From positions 1 through 60,593 of the forward strand of contig CAZMVB010000024.1 in NCBI GenBank assembly GCA_964569795.1: DNA of 60,593 nt. Direction: 5' to 3'. The position numbers were made by a program, and so were the translations under genes. The notes under the pieces were generated by a model. The model saw only the letters and a program-made list of their open reading frames with translations, made no database searches and was not told the DNA's origin. This stretch comes from JAHJDS01 sp964569795. GTDB lineage: Bacteria; Desulfobacterota; Desulfarculia; Desulfarculales; JAHJDS01. The number at the start of each line of letters is the position of its first letter. Positions within the stretch are counted from its first letter, which is position 1. Below are positions 25,435-31,995 of this stretch, in pieces.

Positions 25435-25938
25435 TCAGAAGGCCCCCCGGGGGCATCGGGCGTAAACCCCGGCCCCCAAAAAGACGTTGCGGTCGCCCAT
25501 GATCACGCCCTTGATGTAGCTGCACTTGGCCTGAAAAAGGCGGCCGCCGATCCGCCGCCAGCGGTAGCCGACCCAGCCCGAGCCGGTATAAAAAACCTGG
25601 CCGTTGACCGTCTTTTTGGCGCTCTTGCCCGCCTTGAGGAAATAGACGTAGAACTGCTTGCCCCGGTCGTCCTTGAGATGAAAGACGTTGTGTCCCTCGA
25701 GCCGGGGCAGGGTCGGGTTGACCAGGAGGACGGCCTTGGGGGTGAAGACCCAGACGTAGTTGTTTCGGCAGAAGCGGAAGGCGCGGACGACCTTGAGGGC
25801 GTCCGGTCCCTCCCGGGTGAGCAGCCGGGCCATCTGCTCCACGGCCCGGCGGGCCTGGCGGCGGGTACACCGGGCCGAGGCCTGTCCCGCGGCCAGGATC
25901 AGGGCCAGGGCCGAAAGACCGATGATGACTCGCTTCAT
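25435..25938 (-). CDS. Secreted stand-alone Cache-domain protein
   Basis: A 167-aa protein with a signal peptide (residues 1-22, ending QASA). The mature part follows the single-Cache pattern: NNYVWVFTPKAVLLVNPTLPRLEGHNVFHLKDDRGKQF is the usual 'Y-x-W-V...H-P-x-L-x-G-K' region, then GWVGYRW and an ending close to GAGVY. Such domains normally sit in chemoreceptors and kinases; here the domain is free in the periplasm and may be a soluble ligand-binding partner. I chose the ATG at 25938 because GGGG lies six bases upstream. Four Cys residues in the mature part could form disulfides. Confidence 0.78.
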   Translation of the reverse strand: MKRVIIGLSALALILAAGQASARCTRRQARRAVEQMARLLTREGPDALKVVRAFRFCRNNYVWVFTPKAVLLVNPTLPRLEGHNVFHLKDDRGKQFYVYFLKAGKSAKKTVNGQVFYTGSGWVGYRWRRIGGRLFQAKCSYIKGVIMGDRNVFLGAGVYARCPRGAF

Positions 25939-25980
25939 GGTCATCCCCTTTCCGAACCGGACCGGCCTTGGTCCGGCCGG

Positions 25981-26988
25981 CTAGACGATCACGCTCCGAT
26001 CGATCGAGGCCACGTCGGGGCAGCCGGTCAGGATCATGGCCGAGAGCAGTTCCGACTTTATTTGGGCCAGGTACTTGACCACGCCCTGGCGGCCGCCGCC
26101 GATGGCCGCCCAGGCAAAGGGCCGGCCGATCATCACCGCGCTCGCCCCCAGGGCGATCATCTTGATCGCGTCGGCGCCGCTCCGGACGCCGCCGTCGGCC
26201 AGGATCAGCCCTTGGCCGCGCACCTTCTCGGCGATCCCGGCCAGCACCTCGGCCGTGCCCGGGGTGTGGTCCAGGACCCGGCCGCCGTGATTGCCCACGG
26301 CGATGCTGGCCGCGCCGGCGTCAAAGGCGGCCGCCGCGTCCTCGGGGGTCATGATCCCCTTGAGAATGAACTTCAGGGGATAGCGCTCGATGATCTGTCG
26401 CAAAGCCGGGGCCGGGCGGGGGGTGACCGGCCGGCCCATCAGGGACAGGGTGATCAGACCCACGGCGTCGATGTCGATCCCGACCACCCCTGCCCCGGCG
26501 GCCTGGGCCCCGTCCAGCTTGCGCAGCAGCTCGTCGTCGGCCCAGGGCTTGATGAACGGGATGCCGGCCCCGTCCAGGTCCGCGATGACCTTGAAGGCGG
26601 CCTGGTGGATGTAATCCGGCGCGCCGTCGGCCGTGCCGCCCCGGGTCCCGGCGTCAGCGCAGCCGCCCAGAACGGCCTCGAAGTAGGCTTCCTCGGACAG
26701 GGACCCGCCCAGGTTGAACTCGACCCCGCCCATGGGCGCGGCCAGGACCGGCAGGGCCAGTTCGTCACCGAAAAAGTCAACCGTCAGGTCCGGCTCGGTG
26801 ACGTCGTGTATCAGGCGCATCCTCAGGCGCACCTTGGCCAGGGAATCGACGTTGGCCCAGAAACCGGCCCCGGTGCCGGCCCCGCCCATGCCCGGCACCT
26901 CGCCGGCGCAGGCCCGGCCGTCGCACACCGGGCAGACCCGGCAGACGCCCTTCATCAGTTCCCGGGCCCGTTTCCTGATCTCGTCCAT
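25981..26988 (-). CDS. FMN-dependent alpha-hydroxy-acid dehydrogenase family protein with N-terminal Cys cluster
   Basis: A 335-aa TIM-barrel flavoprotein of the lactate/glycolate oxidase superfamily. The core is visible as LPVLAAPMGG, KFILKGIMTPEDAAAAFDAGA with the catalytic Lys, AVGNHGGRVLDHTPG with the catalytic His and Arg, and LADGGVRSGADAIKMIALGA followed by VMIGRPFAWA for FMN phosphate. Unlike aerobic members it has CRVCPVCDGRACAG at residues 16-29, a C-x2-C-x2-C-x4-C cluster. This type is found in anaerobes, and the Cys residues may bind metal or an Fe-S centre (inference). The ATG at 26988 follows GAGGTCGAAC. Confidence 0.88.
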   Translation of the reverse strand: MDEIRKRARELMKGVCRVCPVCDGRACAGEVPGMGGAGTGAGFWANVDSLAKVRLRMRLIHDVTEPDLTVDFFGDELALPVLAAPMGGVEFNLGGSLSEEAYFEAVLGGCADAGTRGGTADGAPDYIHQAAFKVIADLDGAGIPFIKPWADDELLRKLDGAQAAGAGVVGIDIDAVGLITLSLMGRPVTPRPAPALRQIIERYPLKFILKGIMTPEDAAAAFDAGAASIAVGNHGGRVLDHTPGTAEVLAGIAEKVRGQGLILADGGVRSGADAIKMIALGASAVMIGRPFAWAAIGGGRQGVVKYLAQIKSELLSAMILTGCPDVASIDRSVIV

Positions 26989-27189
26989 GTTCGACCTCGT
27001 GAAAAGGATAGCGGCGTCCGCGAATACTATCAAAAACGACCTGAGGCGACAACGACTATCCAGACCCCAGGAAAGGCAAAAAGGTCACATTCCAACAATC
27101 TGGTTTCCTTGGCTCTGCCGATGAGGGTATAATATTATAATCTGGCAAATGGTTTTTGGTCGGCGCCACCCCTGACCGAGGGAGGTCGT

Positions 27190-28122
27190 ATGACTCGACA
27201 GACGTTTCGCCAAAGGACGGCCGCCTGCCTGGCCGGGACCTACGCGGCCTTTTTACTGGTTCAGCCCGTCATGGCCGCCGGCGGGGCGAACGGACCCGTG
27301 GCCAAGGCGACCGAACTGACGGGACGGGTGAGTGTGACCCGGCCGGCCCTCCATCGGACGATGCCGGTCTCCCTGGAATTGCCCATCTTTCTCAAGGACG
27401 TGGTGACCACCCAGGCGTCCTCGCGGGTCAAGCTGCTCTTCGTGGACAACTCCCAGCTCAGCGTCGCCCCCGAGACCCGGCTGGTCATTGAAAAATACCT
27501 GTTCGACGCCGATAAAAAGGTCCAGCGCGGTCTGGTCCGCCTGACCGCCGGGGCGGTCAAGCTGGCCACGTCGCAGTTGATGGGGCTCAAGGACCGGCGG
27601 TTTCAGATCAAGACCGTGACGGCCACCGTCGGCCTCCGGGGCACCGAGGTGGTCGTCATCGCCGGAAGGGGCCGGCCCCCGGCCGGCCTGGGGACGCCGC
27701 CGACCCGGCGCTCGCACTGGACGGGCCCGATCCGCCTGGCCTACGCCGGGCCCCTCGGGACGCTGGGACCGATCCACGTCGTCCAGGCCAACGAGCCGTG
27801 GACCTTCATCTACAACGCCAGCCTGACCGCGGCCCTGGTTTACGTCATGTTGAACTCGAATCCGGGCCAAGTGGTCGTCCTGCCGCCCGGGTTCTGCGTC
27901 TGGGTCTTTGCCGGTTTCATCAGCCTGATGAGCCGCCTCACCCCGGGGCAGATAGCCCAACTGGGGATACTGTTCAACCTGGCCTTCGGCTTTCAGCTGT
28001 ACCAGATCTTGAACCGATTCGGACAGTCGGGCCTCCCGGGGTCGTATCTCACCGGGCCCGGGGGCATTTCTTCCCCGAGCGGGTCCCATTCCAGCGGGGG
28101 GCAGATCAGAAAAGGCCCCTGA
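27190..28122 (+). CDS. Exported FecR-domain protein
   Basis: A 310-aa protein with a signal peptide (1-30, ending VMAA). Residues 45-155 are a FecR domain: VAKATELTGRVSVTRP, then LFLKD-type LPIFLKDVVTTQASSRVKLLFVDNSQLSVAPETRLVI, and TATVGLRGTEVVV. Outside sigma/anti-sigma systems this domain occurs in secreted scaffold-like proteins. The C-terminal third is hydrophobic (about 200-275, including NASLTAALVYVML and QVVVLPPGFCVWVFAGFISLM), then Gly/Ser-rich, so it may be membrane- or surface-anchored. A GGGAGG site precedes the ATG, and two overlapping TATAAT boxes (27128-27141) lie about 50 bases upstream. Confidence 0.8.
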   Translation: MTRQTFRQRTAACLAGTYAAFLLVQPVMAAGGANGPVAKATELTGRVSVTRPALHRTMPVSLELPIFLKDVVTTQASSRVKLLFVDNSQLSVAPETRLVIEKYLFDADKKVQRGLVRLTAGAVKLATSQLMGLKDRRFQIKTVTATVGLRGTEVVVIAGRGRPPAGLGTPPTRRSHWTGPIRLAYAGPLGTLGPIHVVQANEPWTFIYNASLTAALVYVMLNSNPGQVVVLPPGFCVWVFAGFISLMSRLTPGQIAQLGILFNLAFGFQLYQILNRFGQSGLPGSYLTGPGGISSPSGSHSSGGQIRKGP

Positions 28123-28172
28123 TCCGCGCTATTCATGATGTTTCCGGGCCGGGGGACCCTGGGGCGGCATCG

Positions 28173-28568
28173 CTATTCAGGGGCGGCGGTCAGCTGGCTT
28201 TCCAGGATTTCGGTCAGCTTGGCCTCGTCCCAGCCGGTGTACTTCTGGTGGCGATTGACGATGAAGGTCGGGTAGCGGCGGAAGCGGTACCAGACCGCCT
28301 TGACAAGGCCCATCAGGGAATAGGCGTCGATGATCCGGATCAGGATCCGGTCCTGATAGGTGGAACTCAGTTTCCTGACCCAGTCGGACAGACGCAGGTA
28401 TTCCTCCCGGACGTCCTCGGGGTATTCGTTCATCTGGCTCTCGAAGGCCTGAGTGCGCCACTCCTCCTGGTGGCGTAGCATGGACAGGTGTCAGCAGGAG
28501 GAGACGATGGTCAGGGTTCGGGCGACCACTTCCAGGTAGAGGGTCCTTTTCTCTTTAGGCTCGAACAT
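28173..28568 (-). CDS. Probable selenoprotein, thioredoxin-like fold (in-frame UGA at codon 26)
   Basis: Reading from the ATG at 28568, which has a strong AAGAGGAGAAAGC ribosome site, gives 131 residues if the UGA at 28491-28493 is decoded. Codons 9-25 (TLYLEVVARTLTIVSSC) align with the paralogue at 28596-28997, and the match resumes after the UGA with almost no length change, so the frame is continuous coding across the stop. The paralogue is 133 aa. The UGA directly follows Cys25, giving a C-U pair where the paralogue has T-S. The C-terminal half has RYPTFIVN (98-105), with the cis-Pro strand of the thioredoxin fold, and KYTGWDE. A 6-bp hairpin 15 bases downstream of the UGA fits a bacterial SECIS. 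The alternative, translation of only the last 102 codons from an internal ATG at 28481, lacks a good ribosome site. A genuine nonsense mutation or a sequencing error remains possible. Confidence 0.72.
28456..28475 (-). promoter_or_regulatory. Candidate bacterial SECIS hairpin
   Basis: On the minus strand CGCCAC and GTGGCG form a perfect 6-bp stem around an 8-base loop CAGGAGGA. The stem starts 15 bases after the UGA and the loop lies 22-29 bases after it, within the range known for bacterial SECIS elements. CCTG (28485-28488) and CAGG (28448-28451) could add a lower stem. The loop is G-rich although its first two bases are C and A. Confidence 0.55.
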
Positions 28569-28595
28569 GCTTTCTCCTCTTGGGGACGTTTTGCC

Positions 28596-28997
28596 TCAGA
28601 ACTCGGCCCGGGCCAGGTGGAAGTTCAGGATGGCCTCGAGGCGGCGTTCGTCCCAGCCGGTGTATTTCTGACGGCCGTTGACGATAAAGGTCGGGTAGCG
28701 GCGGAACCGGTGCCGGACGCACTTGTACAGACCCAGGGGCGTGTGGGCGTCGATGATCTTGATCAGGATGTTCTGGCCGTAAGCGTCACACAACTGCCGG
28801 ATCCAGTCGGACAGGCGGAGGTACTCCTCCTTGATCGCTTCCGGATACTGATTGACTTGGTCGTCGGCGTCCCGGCCGCTGGCCACGTCGCTGAGCAGAA
28901 ACTCGAGGGGGCTGGTGGACCCGCTGATGGTCAGGACCCGGGTGACCACCTCCACGTACAGGGGGGGACGTCCGTAAAGCTCGGGGCGGCCGGTCAT
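28596..28997 (-). CDS. Thioredoxin-like protein, Cys/Sec-less paralogue of the neighbouring selenoprotein
   Basis: A 133-aa protein starting at an ATG after GGAGCCGAAGCC. It aligns along its whole length with the protein encoded just downstream: LYVEVVTRVLTI, EEYLRLSDWIRQL, KIIDAHTPLGLYK, RFRRYPTFIVNGRQKYTGWDE. At the place of the Cys-Sec pair it has Thr28-Ser29, so it cannot do the same thiol chemistry there; its other Cys residues (in RQLCDAYG and LYKCVRHRF) are not arranged as CxxC. A structural or substrate-binding partner of the redox-active copy is a reasonable guess. Promoter must lie in 28998-29078, since a terminator at 29079-29112 separates it from the ATPase genes. Confidence 0.8.
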   Translation of the reverse strand: MTGRPELYGRPPLYVEVVTRVLTISGSTSPLEFLLSDVASGRDADDQVNQYPEAIKEEYLRLSDWIRQLCDAYGQNILIKIIDAHTPLGLYKCVRHRFRRYPTFIVNGRQKYTGWDERRLEAILNFHLARAEF

Positions 28998-29078
28998 GGC
29001 TTCGGCTCCGTGGCGTTGGTTGACTTAAATATAACCCAACCCGCCGCCTCCGCCAACCCCGGGCCGGCGGGCCCGGCC

Positions 29079-29112
29079 AAAAAAAGGCGCCGGGGCCCGT
29101 CGCCCCGACGCC
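29079..29112 (-). terminator. Rho-independent terminator after the ATPase genes
   Basis: On the minus strand an 11-bp stem with one U-G pair (29102-29112 with 29086-29096) and a 5-base loop is followed by a run of seven T. It ends the unit made of the two small proteins and two ATPases, and separates it from the thioredoxin-like pair. Confidence 0.9.
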
Positions 29113-29170
29113 GCCAATGCCAAAGATCGTACCGCCCGACTTGGCCCCGGGGGCCGGGGCGGGCGGCCGA

Positions 29171-30148
29171 TCAACCCTTGAACAGTTCCCCGGTGACCCG
29201 CTTGACCATGTCCAGGCCGCGGACCTCCTGCTCGAAGAGAGGAATGGTCCCGCAGAAGTGTTCGAAGCTCTGCTCGACCTCACCGAGGTAGGATTGCTGC
29301 ATGGCCACGCGGTTCTTGACGAACTGGTCGGTGTCCTCGGTGACCTGATCGGCCTGGATCTGCTCGTTGACGATCACCCCGCCGATGGGGATCCCGAAGT
29401 CGTGGAACCAGCCGATGAACCTCTTGATTACGGCGATAGGTAATGACTCCAGCAGAGTCACAAAAAAGAAGGCCGTCTTGGAGTCGTCGGTCAACAGACC
29501 GCGCATGTGCTCGATCCGGTCCCGGAAGGTGACCAGGTAGTCCAGCAGGGGGTCTTCCTCGGTCTCGACCTTCTTGCGGCGGAAGGAGAGCGACAGCCGC
29601 ATGGACCGGGCCTCGTCCCGGCTCTTCATCATCTTGTCCACCCACAGGGTATAGACCTTGCTCATGCCCAGCAGGCGCCGAGCGTTGGCCGTGGGCGCGG
29701 TGTCGAAGACGTACATGTCGTAATTGTCGTCGATCATCAGGTTGATCATGTTCTCGAACATGGCCGATTCTTCGAAGGCCGGGTTCATGGTCGCCGTCTC
29801 GACAAAGGCGTCGGACTTGATCGGGATGTCGGCGAACTTGAGGAACCAGCCGATCTTGTTGCGGATGTCCTGTTTGCTGCGCTCGATGGTCTCCCGGGTG
29901 TCGATCTCCAGGACGTCCAGGTTGTCCACCCCGACGTTGGTCGGCTTGCCGAAGACGTTCTGGTTGAACAGGTTGGACAGGGAATGGACCGGGTTGGTCG
30001 AGGCCAACAGCGTCTTGCGGCCCTGCTGGGCCAGCCAGACGGCCACCGCCGCCGCGACCACCGTCTTGCCCACGCCGCCCTTGCCGCCGAAGTAGATGTA
30101 ACGCAGGTTTTCGTGATCCCTGAAGAACTCGCTTAGGGTGAAATTCAT
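29171..30148 (-). CDS. ArsA/Get3-like ATPase 1 (switch I Asp replaced by Asn)
   Basis: A 325-aa single-domain member of the ArsA/Get3/CooC deviant-Walker group. P-loop GGKGGVGKT (21-29) with the signature Lys23. Switch II is canonical (FDTAPTANARRLL, near 150). Switch I reads STNPVHSLSNLF: the Asp that corresponds to catalytic D57 of yeast Get3 is Asn52. No CxxC zinc motif or ArsA metal-site cysteines are seen. Its start overlaps the stop of ATPase 2 (ATGA), so the two are co-translated and may form a heterodimer equivalent to the two fused halves of ArsA. There is no arsB, arsR or arsD nearby, so an arsenite role is unlikely. Confidence 0.85.
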   Translation of the reverse strand: MNFTLSEFFRDHENLRYIYFGGKGGVGKTVVAAAVAVWLAQQGRKTLLASTNPVHSLSNLFNQNVFGKPTNVGVDNLDVLEIDTRETIERSKQDIRNKIGWFLKFADIPIKSDAFVETATMNPAFEESAMFENMINLMIDDNYDMYVFDTAPTANARRLLGMSKVYTLWVDKMMKSRDEARSMRLSLSFRRKKVETEEDPLLDYLVTFRDRIEHMRGLLTDDSKTAFFFVTLLESLPIAVIKRFIGWFHDFGIPIGGVIVNEQIQADQVTEDTDQFVKNRVAMQQSYLGEVEQSFEHFCGTIPLFEQEVRGLDMVKRVTGELFKG

Positions 30149-31128
30149 GACAGTTTCTCCTCGAACATCACCTCGGCCAGGCGCCGGATGTTGTCCATGC
30201 CCTTGATCTCGGAGTCGAACTCGGGGACGTTGGCCAGGACTTTACCGGAGAATTTTTTCTGGATGTCGTCGATGCAGGCCCGCTGCATGTCGATCCGGTT
30301 GCGCAGGTAGTCGGGGATGGTGCAGGTCAGCAGCTCCCGGTCAATGACCCGGTTGACCACGTAACCGGAGAGGGGCACCCGGTGGCTGGCGAACAGCTCG
30401 GCCGCCTTGAGGGTGTCGTTGATGATCATCTCCTCGGGGGTCAGCACGAAGAAAAAGGCGGTCTTATTGGCGTCGGTCAGGATCTGTGACGAGGTCGAGA
30501 TCCGGTTCTTGATGAAGACCAGCTCGTTGTAGATCTCGTCCTGCTCGTTCACTTCCTCGCGCTGCATGGTGGCGATGGCCTTGTCGTAATCGCGCATCTG
30601 CTCGCGCAGGGATGTGATCTGCTGGAGCCAGGCGTCGTAGATGTCGCCCATGGACAGGTAGTACAGGGCGTGTCCCAGGGGGACCAGGTCGTAGATGTAA
30701 TAGTCGAACTCGCCGGCGACGACGATGTCCACCACGGCGTCGAAGATGGCCGATTCCTCCATGGCCGGTTCGGCCGAGGCGGCCTGGATGTAGGACTCGA
30801 TCTCGTCGGGGATGTGCTTCATCCCGTACATGTCCATGATCTTCGCCCGGATCTGGTCCTGGTAGTCGGAGATGCGCTTGTCGGCGTCGATCTCGCAGGC
30901 CCAGAGGTTGTCCATGATCTTGACGTTGCCCTGGCCGAAGATGTCGCGCTCGAAGATGTCGCTTAGTGAGGCCTGGGGATCGACCGAGAAGACCAGGACC
31001 CGCTTGCCGTTCTTGGCCAGCCAGTATGAGGTGGCGGCCGAGAAGGTGGTCTTGCCTAAGCCCCCCTTGCCGCCGTACATGATGTACTTGCGTTCCGGGT
31101 GTTCACTGAATACTTGGGCCAGTCCCAT
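30145..31128 (-). CDS. ArsA/Get3-like ATPase 2 (altered switch II)
   Basis: A 327-aa paralogue of the preceding ATPase. P-loop GGKGGLGKTT (19-28; Leu replaces the usual Val). Switch I keeps the Asp (SVDPQASLSDIF, Asp50). Switch II is changed: YDLVPLGHALYYL, where the family has DTAPTGH-x-LR, so the Thr and Ala are lost. ATPase 1 has the opposite pattern, which suggests that the two complement each other in one dimer. The middle region (EEVNEQDEIYNELVFIKNR) and C-terminus are helical and charged. It is preceded by the two small YYSLRLLP proteins. The substrate or client is unknown. Confidence 0.85.
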   Translation of the reverse strand: MGLAQVFSEHPERKYIMYGGKGGLGKTTFSAATSYWLAKNGKRVLVFSVDPQASLSDIFERDIFGQGNVKIMDNLWACEIDADKRISDYQDQIRAKIMDMYGMKHIPDEIESYIQAASAEPAMEESAIFDAVVDIVVAGEFDYYIYDLVPLGHALYYLSMGDIYDAWLQQITSLREQMRDYDKAIATMQREEVNEQDEIYNELVFIKNRISTSSQILTDANKTAFFFVLTPEEMIINDTLKAAELFASHRVPLSGYVVNRVIDRELLTCTIPDYLRNRIDMQRACIDDIQKKFSGKVLANVPEFDSEIKGMDNIRRLAEVMFEEKLS

Positions 31129-31159
31129 TTTATTCCTCCGCCGGGCCGGGGCGCCCGGA

Positions 31160-31450
31160 TCAATACATGGAGTCCACGAAGTCCTTTTCCCTGAGCATGC
31201 GCCGCTTCCAGGTGGTGATCTGGGGCACGGCGTAGGGCAGCAATCTCAGGGAATAGTACGGCGGCAGGATGGGCAGGCCCAGCATATCGCCCATGGTGAT
31301 CAGGATGAACAGGTGCTCCATGGAGGACCTGGTCTTGAGGGCGTGGCGGGCCATGCCGTGGGTGGCCATCCCGTAAGTGAAGTCCTGGAAGAAGCCGATC
31401 AACCCGCCTCTTTTTTTTCTCTCTCTCTTTGCAAGCTTTTCGTCTGCCAT
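31160..31450 (-). CDS. Small YYSLRLLP-motif protein A
   Basis: A 96-aa basic-start protein (ADEKLAKRERKKR) with one hydrophobic stretch (about 44-75). It shares GLPI-x3-YYSLRLLP and a C-terminal R-x-x-LREKDF-x-D with the next gene upstream. The start ATG follows GAGGAAAAAAC. I do not recognise a named family. The hydrophobic hairpin and the adjacent Get3-like ATPases suggest a membrane-associated anchor or client, which is inference. It lies 31 bases before ATPase 2. Confidence 0.78.
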   Translation of the reverse strand: MADEKLAKRERKKRGGLIGFFQDFTYGMATHGMARHALKTRSSMEHLFILITMGDMLGLPILPPYYSLRLLPYAVPQITTWKRRMLREKDFVDSMY

Positions 31451-31459
31451 GTTTTTTCC

Positions 31460-31732
31460 TCAGTCGCCTTCTATATGGTCGAAGAAGTCCCTCTCCCGGA
31501 GATAGCGCCGTCTCGCCCCGAACAGGCCGGGGGCGAAAAAGGGCAGCAGCCTCAGGGAGTAGTAATTGACCATGATCGGCAACCCGAAAAAGGGTCCGAA
31601 CATGACCAGGTGCAGACCGTCGGCCACGGCCTGTCTCCGGCGCTGCACGGGAGCGGTCAGGGAGCCGATGAAAATAGCCTTCAGCAGGTCCCGAAAACCC
31701 CTTTTCGGCCCGGTTCGGTGCGATCGCTCCAT
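31460..31732 (-). CDS. Small YYSLRLLP-motif protein B
   Basis: A 90-aa paralogue of protein A: GLPIMVNYYSLRLLPFFAP in the middle and RRRYLRERDFFDH at the C-terminus match its neighbour, while the N-terminus differs (MERSHRTGPKRGF). I chose the ATG at 31732 because GGAG lies seven bases upstream; the frame is open further upstream but has no ribosome site. The stop is nine bases before the start of protein A. It is the first gene of the ATPase unit. Confidence 0.75.
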   Translation of the reverse strand: MERSHRTGPKRGFRDLLKAIFIGSLTAPVQRRRQAVADGLHLVMFGPFFGLPIMVNYYSLRLLPFFAPGLFGARRRYLRERDFFDHIEGD

Positions 31733-31911
31733 GGCCTTTCTCCGGGAAGTCCAGTCAACGTCCAGTCCGGTCCTCTGACCGGCCGGCCGCCGGTCTTGCA
31801 GTAAGATCACACGCGAACGCCTTTGTCAATCATTTCCCGGTTCAGGGCAGCCAGGAATCGCCCTTGGCCGCCGAAAATCACCGAATAAGACCTGTCGCGG
31901 CCCCAGAGAAG

Positions 31912-31950
31912 CGGCGACCCGGCCCGGCCAGGGGCCGGGCCGGGTCGCCG
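31912..31950. terminator. Perfect 18-bp GC hairpin downstream of cstA
   Basis: 31912-31929 pair without mismatch with 31933-31950 across a 3-base loop. It lies about 45 bases past the cstA stop (minus strand). There is no long U-run on either side (CTTCTCT follows on the minus strand), so it may act as a terminator or as a 3' stabiliser. Confidence 0.65.
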
Positions 31951-31995
31951 GGGTTGTCGTAATCAGTCGAAGAGGCGCCCGCGCCGGGCCCGATC

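Noticed and set aside
28173..28481. Shorter 102-codon frame from an internal ATG as the complete gene
   Set aside because: No good ribosome site, and the sequence upstream of the UGA aligns in frame with the tandem paralogue, so the longer UGA-containing frame is preferred.
29171..31128. Arsenite pump ATPase genes (arsA)
   Set aside because: The fold is ArsA-like, but there is no arsB, arsR, arsC or arsD nearby, and ArsA metal-site cysteines are not seen.
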